From positions 1,550,001 through 1,614,000 of the forward strand of contig JAGFXX010000001.1 in the NCBI GenBank assembly GCA_017599285.1: a DNA stretch of 64,000 nt. Direction: 5' to 3'. The DNA is from Cereibacter azotoformans (lineage in GTDB: Bacteria > Pseudomonadota > Alphaproteobacteria > Rhodobacterales > Rhodobacteraceae). Made by a program: the position numbers and the translations under genes. The notes beneath the pieces were generated by a model. That model was not told the DNA's origin and made no database searches. It saw only the letters and a list, made by a program, of their open reading frames with translations. Shown here one piece after another: positions 57,679 through 64,000 of this stretch. The first letter of the stretch is position 1, and every line of letters starts with the position of its first letter.

Positions 57679-58560
57679 ATGTTCGCAAGCTGCGCCGATC
57701 CCAAAAGTCTCGAGGGCCTGAGCTGGCTCCTGTGCTACCTCACCTCGGGGTCGCACATCGCCTTCTACTGGTCCTTCGTCACCGTGCTTGTGCTGCTCGC
57801 CGTCACGGCTCCGGTGGCGCTGGCCTTCGGCTTTGCCGGTGCGGTCGCGGCACGGTCGCACCTCTGGCCGGTCTCGGTCGCGGGCAAGACCTACACGGCC
57901 ATGGTCCGGGGCATCCCCGACATCGTCTTCTTCCTCTTCTTCGTCATCGCGCTCGACCAGGGCATCGAATGGGTCACCCACCAGATCCGCTGCCCCGACT
58001 GGACCGAGCCCGTGCGGCAGGGGCTGGAGTTCCGCGTCTGCCCCTCGGCCAAGGTGCCGCCCGGCAACGCCGCGCAGATCTGGCACCAGATCTACGGCTT
58101 CGGGCTGGCGGTCGTGACCTTCGCGATCGTCTTCGGGGCCTTCGTCTCGAACGTGCTGACCGGCGCGATGAACGCCGTGCCGCGCGCGCAGCTTGAGACC
58201 GCCGAAAGCTACGGCATGACGCAGGGTCAGGTCTTCCGCCGCATCCTCGTGCCGCAGATGTGGATCTACGCCCTGCCCGGCCTCTCGAACCTCTGGATGA
58301 TCCTCATCAAGGCCACGCCGCTGCTGTTCCTGCTCGGCGTGCAGGACATCGTCTATTGGGCGCGTGAGCTGGGCGGCACCAAGACCTCGCTCTACGCCTA
58401 TCCGCACCCGGACTGGCGGCTCTATTACTTCCTCGCGCTGCTGGTCTTCTACCTCGGCATGACGCGCCTGTCCGAGATCGTGCTGGGCCGTCTGACGCGC
58501 AGGCTCAGCTTCGGGCAGGCCACGGCCGCGGGCGAAGCACAGCGGAAGGCCGCGGCATGA
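57679..58560 (+). CDS. ABC permease, first subunit
   Basis: A 293-residue permease with an HisM/HisQ-type core: YTAMVRGIPDIVFFLFFVIA and the EAA-like motif QLETAESYGMTQGQVFRRIL. About 50 residues between the first helices (DQGIEWVTHQIRCPDWTEPV onwards) form an unusual periplasmic insert compared with standard HisM-type permeases. Its stop overlaps the next permease start by ATGA. Confidence 0.88.
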   Translation: MFASCADPKSLEGLSWLLCYLTSGSHIAFYWSFVTVLVLLAVTAPVALAFGFAGAVAARSHLWPVSVAGKTYTAMVRGIPDIVFFLFFVIALDQGIEWVTHQIRCPDWTEPVRQGLEFRVCPSAKVPPGNAAQIWHQIYGFGLAVVTFAIVFGAFVSNVLTGAMNAVPRAQLETAESYGMTQGQVFRRILVPQMWIYALPGLSNLWMILIKATPLLFLLGVQDIVYWARELGGTKTSLYAYPHPDWRLYYFLALLVFYLGMTRLSEIVLGRLTRRLSFGQATAAGEAQRKAAA

Positions 58561-59384
58561 GTTGCATCGAAACGATCGCCGATTACGGCCTCCGCTCGCT
58601 GGGCATGGGCGAGCGGCTGTTGCCGCGCAGCGACTTCACGCTCTGCCAGCAGTTCACGCTGATCGGCTCGGGCATGATCTGGAACATCTATTTCGGGGTG
58701 CTGGCGCTGGCGGCGGGCTTCTTCCTCGCCAACGCGCTGGCCATGGCCAAGGCCGCCCCCTCGCCCGTCGTCCGCAAGCCCGCGGAATGGTTCATTTTCC
58801 TCTTCCGCGGCTCGCCCCTCTTCATCCAGTTCTTCCTGGCCTACGAGGCGCTGGTTCTGCTGCCGCGGGCGGGCATAGACATCTTCGGCCTCACGGTCGA
58901 GACCGGCTGGTTGACCCGCGCCTGGGCGGGGGCGCTGATCGTGCTGTTCCTGAACACGGCCGCCTATTCGGCCGAGATCTTCCACGGCGCGCTGATGGCG
59001 ATCCCGAAGGGCGATCTCGAGGCGGCCGACGCCTACGGCCTGTCGGGCTGGAAGAAGTTCCGCCGCATCCAGTGGCCCACCATGCTGCGCCTTGCCTGGC
59101 CCGCCTACACCAACGAGGCGATCTTCCTGTTCCACGCCACCACGCTCGTCTTCTTCTCGGGCTTTCCGGCCTTCCAGCAGCGCGGCGACGCCCTCTACTA
59201 CGCCAAATATTTCGCCGACAAGACCTTCAACCCGTTCGTGCCTTACCCCATCGTGGCCTTCTATTTCATCTGCCTCACTCTTCTCGTGATCTGGCTCTTC
59301 GGGCTGATGAACCGGAGGCTGAACCGCCACGTTCCCGCGGCCCGCAGGCCGCGCCTGAGGGTCAGGCCGCAGATCATCAGGTGA
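58557..59384 (+). CDS. ABC permease, second subunit
   Basis: A 275-residue permease. Core: AEWFIFLFRGSPLFIQFFLA, the EAA-type loop DLEAADAYGLSGWKKFRRIQ with WPTMLRLAWP, and a C-terminal amphipathic arm. As in its partner, the region between helices (LVLLPRAGIDIFGLTVETGW) is longer than usual. ATGA overlap with the first permease shows they are made as a pair. GTGACGTGATG links it to the next gene. Confidence 0.88.
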   Translation: MSCIETIADYGLRSLGMGERLLPRSDFTLCQQFTLIGSGMIWNIYFGVLALAAGFFLANALAMAKAAPSPVVRKPAEWFIFLFRGSPLFIQFFLAYEALVLLPRAGIDIFGLTVETGWLTRAWAGALIVLFLNTAAYSAEIFHGALMAIPKGDLEAADAYGLSGWKKFRRIQWPTMLRLAWPAYTNEAIFLFHATTLVFFSGFPAFQQRGDALYYAKYFADKTFNPFVPYPIVAFYFICLTLLVIWLFGLMNRRLNRHVPAARRPRLRVRPQIIR

Positions 59385-59388
59385 CGTG

Positions 59389-60726
59389 ATGAAAGACTGG
59401 CTGAGAAAGCACCCCCAGGTCCGCACGATCCGTGTCGCGGCCGCGGATCTCAACGGGCAGGCGCGCGGCAAGCGCATCCCCGCCCGCTTCGCCGACAAGG
59501 TGGTGAAGGACGGGACGCGTTTTCCGTTCTCGGTGCTGAACCTCGACATCTGGGGCGAGGACATCGACGACAGCCCGCTGGTGTTCGAGCAGGGCGACGC
59601 CGACGGCATCCTGCGCCCGACCGAGCGCGGCTTCATGCCGATGCCCTGGCTCGAGGCGCCGACCGCGCTCTTGCCGATCTGGATGTTCCGCGAGGACGGC
59701 CGCCCCTACGAGGGCGACCCGCGCCACGCGCTGCGCGCCGTGCTTGATCGCTACAAGGCGCGGGGACTGACCCCGGTGGTCGCGGTCGAGCTGGAGTTCT
59801 TCCTGATCGACGACAGCGGCAAGACGCTGCAGGTGCCGCCCTCGCCCCGCTCGGGCAAGCGCCGGAAGGCAGCCGAGGCGCTCTCGATCCGCGCGCTCGA
59901 CGCCTTCGACACCTTCTTCACCGACCTCTACGACGCCTGTGAAGAGATGGACATTCCCGCCGACACCGCCACCTCCGAGACCGGCCTCGGCCAGTTCGAG
60001 GTGAACCTGATGCATTGCGACGACGCACTGCGCGCGGCCGACGATGCCTGGCTCTTCAAGCTGCTGGTCAAGGGGCTTGCGCGGCGGCACGGCTTTGCCG
60101 CCAGCTTCATGGCCAAGCCCTACCCGGAATATTCCGGCTCGGGGCTGCACATGCATTTCTCGGTGCTCGACGCGCAGGGCCGCAACGTGTTCGACAGCGG
60201 CGGCCCCACGGGCACCGCCATGATGCGCCATGCGGTGGCGGGCTGCCTGAACGCGATGCACGACAGCACGCTCGTCTTTGCGCCGCACGCCAACAGCTAC
60301 GACCGGCTCGTGCCGGGGATGCATGCGCCGACGGCGATCTCCTGGGGCTACGAGAACCGCACCACCGCGGTCCGCATTCCCGCGGGCAATCCCGCCGCGC
60401 GGCGGATCGAGCATCGCGTGGCGGGGGGTGACGTGAACCCCTACCTGCTGGTGGCCACGATCCTCGGCGCGGCCCTGACCGGGATCGAGGACCAGGAAGA
60501 GCCGCCTCAGGCCATCATGGGCAACGCCTATGCGCTCGAGGACCTGCCCCAGATCCCCGCCACCTGGGAAGAGGCGATCCGGGCCTTCGAAAATTCCGCC
60601 ATCCTGCCGCGCATCCTTCCGCGCGAGCTGATCCGCAACTATGTGCTGACGAAGCGGCAGGAACTGCACTACCTGGCCGAGCTCTCACCCGAGGAACAGG
60701 TCGAGCTCTACCTCGATACCGTGTGA
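59389..60726 (+). CDS. Glutamine-synthetase-like gamma-glutamylamine ligase, copy 1
   Basis: A 445-residue GS-fold protein. Glutamate/metal site VVAVELEFFLIDDSG, then ETGLGQFEVNLMHCDDALRA (second metal site), the ATP/ammonia region GSGLHMHFSVLD, and the C-terminal ENRTTAVRIPAGNPAARRIE and NPYLLVATILGA. It matches the PuuA/GlnT group that joins glutamate to putrescine or a similar amine rather than ammonia. A second, related ligase is encoded at 61469. Start taken at ATG 59389 after GTGACGTG; the GTG one codon earlier is possible. Confidence 0.82.
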   Translation: MKDWLRKHPQVRTIRVAAADLNGQARGKRIPARFADKVVKDGTRFPFSVLNLDIWGEDIDDSPLVFEQGDADGILRPTERGFMPMPWLEAPTALLPIWMFREDGRPYEGDPRHALRAVLDRYKARGLTPVVAVELEFFLIDDSGKTLQVPPSPRSGKRRKAAEALSIRALDAFDTFFTDLYDACEEMDIPADTATSETGLGQFEVNLMHCDDALRAADDAWLFKLLVKGLARRHGFAASFMAKPYPEYSGSGLHMHFSVLDAQGRNVFDSGGPTGTAMMRHAVAGCLNAMHDSTLVFAPHANSYDRLVPGMHAPTAISWGYENRTTAVRIPAGNPAARRIEHRVAGGDVNPYLLVATILGAALTGIEDQEEPPQAIMGNAYALEDLPQIPATWEEAIRAFENSAILPRILPRELIRNYVLTKRQELHYLAELSPEEQVELYLDTV

Positions 60727-60786
60727 CCTCTTGCCGCCTCACCCGGGCCGGGGTTAGTCTCCGGCTCAGACAATTTCGGACAATTC

Positions 60787-61464
60787 ATGCTGATCGGCAT
60801 CCTGCAGACGGGCGAAGCGCCCGACGTCCTCTCCGGCGAGATGGGGGACTATCCCGACATGTTCCGGCACCTGCTCGACGAGAAGGGGCTCGAGTTCCGC
60901 ACCTACCGGGTGATGGACATGGAGTTTCCCGCGAGCGTGACTGAATGCGACGGCTGGCTCATCACCGGCTCGCGCCACGGCGTCTATGAGGATCACGCCT
61001 TCATCCCGCCGCTCGAGACCTTCATCCGCGAGGCGCGCGCGGCGCGCGTGCCGATGGTGGGGATCTGCTTCGGCCACCAGATCATCGCCCAGGCCCTCGG
61101 AGGGCGCGTCGAGCGGTCGGAGAAGGGCTGGGCCGTGGGCCCGACCGCCTACGACTTCGGCGCCGACCGGATCGTGCTGAACGCCTGGCACCGCGACCAG
61201 GTGATCGAGCCGCCCGCCGATGCCGAGGTGATCGCCTCGAACGATTTCTGCGCGCATGCGGCGCTGCTCTACCCCGGCTTCGCCCTGACGGTGCAGGCCC
61301 ACCCCGAGTTCCGCGACGATTTCATCGACGGGCTGATGCGGACACGCGGCAAGGGCGTCATTCCCGACGACCGGCTCGAGGCCGCGCAGCAGCGGCTTGG
61401 CCAGTCCAACGATGCCGGCCGCCTCGCCGACCGCATCGCCCAGTTCTTCAATCAGGCAAGATAG
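60787..61464 (+). CDS. Class I glutamine amidotransferase-like protein
   Basis: A 225-residue GATase1 fold: the nucleophile elbow in MVGICFGHQIIAQALGG and the His-Glu pair in VQAHPEFRDDF, with an oxyanion-region Gly (WLITGSRHG). In polyamine operons such proteins hydrolyse gamma-glutamyl bonds (like PuuD). This one is of the GMP-synthase glutaminase-like type rather than the longer PuuD form, so its exact substrate is inferred from context. It sits between the two GS-like ligases. Confidence 0.8.
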   Translation: MLIGILQTGEAPDVLSGEMGDYPDMFRHLLDEKGLEFRTYRVMDMEFPASVTECDGWLITGSRHGVYEDHAFIPPLETFIREARAARVPMVGICFGHQIIAQALGGRVERSEKGWAVGPTAYDFGADRIVLNAWHRDQVIEPPADAEVIASNDFCAHAALLYPGFALTVQAHPEFRDDFIDGLMRTRGKGVIPDDRLEAAQQRLGQSNDAGRLADRIAQFFNQAR

Positions 61465-61468
61465 ACCC

Positions 61469-62824
61469 ATGTCCGACTGGACCGATCGTCTCCCCGAAGC
61501 CGCCCGCGCCTACATCGGCAACCGCCGCGTGGACGAGGTGGAATGCATCCTCTCCGACATCGCCGGTGTGGCGCGCGGCAAGGCCATGCCCGCCTACAAG
61601 TTCGGCCGGCAGACGAGCTTCTTCCTGCCGAACTCGATCTTTCTTCAGACCATCACCGGCGAATGGGCCGACAACCCCTCGGGCGCCTTCACCGAACCCG
61701 ACATGATCCTGATCCCTGACTATTCGACCGCGACCGCCGCGCCCTGGACGGCGGATGTGACGCTGCAGGTGATCCATGACGCGGTGGACCAGCAGGGCCA
61801 TCCCGTGCCCGTCTCGCCGCGCAACGTGCTCAAACGCATCGTCGAGCTCTACAATGCCGAGGGCTGGACGCCAATCGTGGCGCCGGAAATGGAGTTCTTC
61901 CTCGTCGCCCGCAACATCGACCCGAACATGCCCGTCATGCCGCCGATGGGGCGGACGGGCCGGCGGGCGGCGGCCAAGCAGGCCTATTCCATGTCCGCCG
62001 TGGATGAATACGGCAAGGTGATCGACGACATCTATGACTTTGCCGAGGCGCAGGGCTTCGAGATCGACGGGATCCTTCAGGAAGGCGGCGCGGGTCAGGT
62101 CGAGATCAACCTCGCCCACGGCGATCCGGTCGCGCTGGCCGACCAGATCTTCTTCTTCAAGCGGCTGATCCGCGAGGCGGCGCTGCGGCACGACTGCTTC
62201 GCCACCTTCATGGCCAAGCCCATCGAGGGCGAGCCCGGCTCGGCCATGCATATCCATCATTCCGTGGTCGAGACCGGGACGAACCTCAACATCTTCTCGG
62301 ACGCCAAGGGGGGCGAGGCCGAGGCCTTCCTCCATTTCATCGCCGGGATGCAGACCCATCTGCCCGCCGCGGTGGCCCTGCTTGCGCCCTACGTCAACAG
62401 CTACCGCCGCTATGTCCCGGACTTCGCGGCGCCCATCAACCTCGAGTGGGGCCGCGACAACCGCACCACCGGACTGCGCGTGCCGATCTCGGGGCCCGAG
62501 GCGCGCCGGCTTGAAAACCGGCTCGCGGGGATGGACTGCAACCCCTATCTGGGCCTCGCGGCCTCGCTGGCCTGCGGCTACCTCGGGCTGAAGGAGCGGA
62601 AGATGCCGCGCCCCGAATGCACGGGCGACGCCTACATGTCCGAGACGGACCTGCCCTACAACCTCGGCGATGCGCTCGACCTGCTCGAGGAGAACGCGGC
62701 GCTCCGCGACGTGCTGGGGCACGAGTTCTGCGGCGTCTATGACGCGGTCAAGCGCAACGAATACAAGGAGTTCCTGCAGGTCATCAGCCCGTGGGAGCGC
62801 GAGCATCTGCTGCTGAACGTATGA
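61469..62824 (+). CDS. Glutamine-synthetase-like gamma-glutamylamine ligase, copy 2
   Basis: A 451-residue GS-fold protein: PIVAPEMEFFLVARNIDPN, LQEGGAGQVEINLAHGDPVA, GSAMHIHHSVV, RDNRTTGLRVPISGPEARRL and NPYLGLAASLACGYLG. Typical of PuuA-like gamma-glutamylputrescine or gamma-glutamylamine synthetases. It is similar in build but clearly diverged from copy 1, so the two may act on different amines. Its stop overlaps the next gene by ATGA. Confidence 0.84.
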   Translation: MSDWTDRLPEAARAYIGNRRVDEVECILSDIAGVARGKAMPAYKFGRQTSFFLPNSIFLQTITGEWADNPSGAFTEPDMILIPDYSTATAAPWTADVTLQVIHDAVDQQGHPVPVSPRNVLKRIVELYNAEGWTPIVAPEMEFFLVARNIDPNMPVMPPMGRTGRRAAAKQAYSMSAVDEYGKVIDDIYDFAEAQGFEIDGILQEGGAGQVEINLAHGDPVALADQIFFFKRLIREAALRHDCFATFMAKPIEGEPGSAMHIHHSVVETGTNLNIFSDAKGGEAEAFLHFIAGMQTHLPAAVALLAPYVNSYRRYVPDFAAPINLEWGRDNRTTGLRVPISGPEARRLENRLAGMDCNPYLGLAASLACGYLGLKERKMPRPECTGDAYMSETDLPYNLGDALDLLEENAALRDVLGHEFCGVYDAVKRNEYKEFLQVISPWEREHLLLNV

Positions 62825-64000
62825 ACCTGCTCTATGCCAACGACCGGCCGGGGGAATATCCCCGCTCCTGGTATGCGGCCACCGCGGCCGATCTTGCCCC
62901 CTTCCCCGCGTTGGAGGGCGAGGTGCGGGCCGATGTCTGCGTCGTGGGGGCCGGATATACGGGCCTCTCGGCCGCGCTGCATCTGGCCGAGCGCGGCTAT
63001 TCGGTGGTTCTGCTCGAGGCGCATCGGGTGGGCTTTGGCGCCTCGGGGCGCAACGGCGGGCAGGTGGGCTCGGGCCAGCGGCTCGGGCAGGACGAGCTTG
63101 AGGCGATGGTGGGCCTCGACGATGCGCGGAAGCTCTGGGATCTGGGCGAGGAAGCCAAGGCGCTGGTCCGCGATCTGATCCTCCGCCACGACATGCCGGT
63201 CAGCTTCCATCCGGGCATTGCCCACGCCTGCCGCAAGTCCTCGGAGGTGGCCCACGCTCACGCTTATGCCGAGAAGCTTGCGCGCGACTACGGCTATGAC
63301 CGGATCGAGCCGCTCGACCGGGACGGGATCCGCCGCCTGATCGGCTCGGAAGCCTATGTCGGCGGGGACATCGACCGCGGGGCCGGCCATCTCCATCCGC
63401 TGAACTACGCCATCGGCCTGGCCCGCGCCTGCGTTGCGGCGGGCGTGCGGATCTGCGAGCGGAGCCCGGTGACGCGGGTCCTTCATGGCGCCGAGCCTGT
63501 GGTCGAGACCGCCGCGGGGCGCGTGCGCGCCGCCCAGGTCGTGCTGGCCGCGAACGGCTACCTGGGCAGTCTCGAACCCTCCGTCGCGGCCCGCGTGATG
63601 CCGATCAACAACTTCATCCTGACGACGGAACCGCTGGGCTCCCTCGCGGCCGAGGTTCTGTCGGAACCCGTGGCGGTGGCGGACACGCGCTTCGTCGTGA
63701 ACTACTGGCGGCTGTCCGAGGACGGGCGACTGCTCTTCGGCGGCGGCGAGAGCTACGGATACCGCTTCCCCGACATCGAGCGGACCGTGCGGAAGCCCAT
63801 GCTCGAGGTCTATCCGCAGCTGCGCGACGTGCGGATCACCCATGCGTGGGGCGGCACGCTCGCCATTACCATGAACCGGCTGCCCTGCTTCACGCGGGTG
63901 ACACCCAACATCCTGTCAGCCTCGGGCTATTCGGGACACGGGGTGGCGATGGCGACGCTCGCAGGGCGGCTGATTGCGGAAGCGGTGGCAGGTCAGGCCG
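62821..64000 (+). CDS. puuB: FAD-dependent gamma-glutamylamine oxidase, PuuB-like (cut by window edge)
   Basis: At least 393 residues before the window ends. Starts MNLLYANDRPGEYPRSWYAA, which is the typical start of PuuB-type oxidases, then the dinucleotide-binding fold DVCVVGAGYTGLSAALHLAE and the substrate/FAD region GASGRNGGQVGSGQRLGQDE. Later VVLAANGYLG and GGGESYGYRF are seen. It would oxidise gamma-glutamylated amines to the aldehyde with release of ammonia or amine and hydrogen peroxide. Last visible step of the pathway; a dehydrogenase is probably encoded beyond the edge. Confidence 0.85.
   Translation, partial: MNLLYANDRPGEYPRSWYAATAADLAPFPALEGEVRADVCVVGAGYTGLSAALHLAERGYSVVLLEAHRVGFGASGRNGGQVGSGQRLGQDELEAMVGLDDARKLWDLGEEAKALVRDLILRHDMPVSFHPGIAHACRKSSEVAHAHAYAEKLARDYGYDRIEPLDRDGIRRLIGSEAYVGGDIDRGAGHLHPLNYAIGLARACVAAGVRICERSPVTRVLHGAEPVVETAAGRVRAAQVVLAANGYLGSLEPSVAARVMPINNFILTTEPLGSLAAEVLSEPVAVADTRFVVNYWRLSEDGRLLFGGGESYGYRFPDIERTVRKPMLEVYPQLRDVRITHAWGGTLAITMNRLPCFTRVTPNILSASGYSGHGVAMATLAGRLIAEAVAGQA

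Overview
The window looks like chromosome of a purple non-sulphur alphaproteobacterium of the order Rhodobacterales, most likely the Rhodobacter/Cereibacter sphaeroides group. Reasons: very high GC, codon choice, a gene-transfer-agent type lysis pair beside argS, a fused indolepyruvate ferredoxin oxidoreductase, a DUF2842 gene beside purA, and a recurring 3'-UTR element with core CATTCTGGCCCAAATATCC. Nothing was searched against databases; all names come from reading motifs.

Layout. 1-24.4 kb is ordinary chromosome: a Hint-domain protein cut by the left edge, tRNA-Leu(CAA), a zinc metallopeptidase, dsbB, a DUF1045 2H phosphoesterase, a PACE-type efflux protein, then a leftward block (scpB, scpA, nagZ, SPOR protein, argS), a holin/endolysin pair, ccmE, argC, murI, the 3.4-kb indolepyruvate ferredoxin oxidoreductase gene with a divergent LysR regulator, purL-bolA-grxD, a coiled-coil protein plus zapA, and tkt. 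After tkt there is a strong hairpin and a rod-like structured RNA candidate.

24.67-38.54 kb is an integrated genetic element of about 13.9 kb. It is bounded by an 18-bp direct repeat (positions 24672-24689 and 38520-38537); the right copy is the 3' end of an intact tRNA-Gly(CCC), so this is a tyrosine-integrase insertion into a tRNA gene. It carries an integrase, a replication-initiator-like protein with four palindromic sites inside its coding region, a train of small overlapping genes, an S49-type prohead protease, two Nu1-like small packaging proteins, a tail protein X, a TrkH potassium transporter as probable cargo, and remnants of an antitoxin and a ParB-like gene. No large terminase, portal or major capsid gene is visible. 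That content fits either a decayed prophage or a phage satellite that borrows a helper's capsid, and it is the most interesting part of the window.

38.6-64 kb returns to chromosome: a peptidoglycan-binding lipoprotein, a Do-type periplasmic protease with hflC and hflK, glutathione reductase and rpiA, a small protein, L-serine dehydratase, a DMT exporter, thiamine pyrophosphokinase, an unassigned regulatory-looking protein, DUF2842, purA, secG, pyrG, rlmJ and a TerB-like protein. The last 8 kb is one rightward operon for polyamine or amine use: a polar-amino-acid-type ABC importer followed by two glutamine-synthetase-like gamma-glutamylamine ligases, a class I glutamine amidotransferase-like hydrolase, and a PuuB-like FAD oxidase that runs off the right edge. 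Together these would import an amine, glutamylate it, oxidise it and release glutamate.
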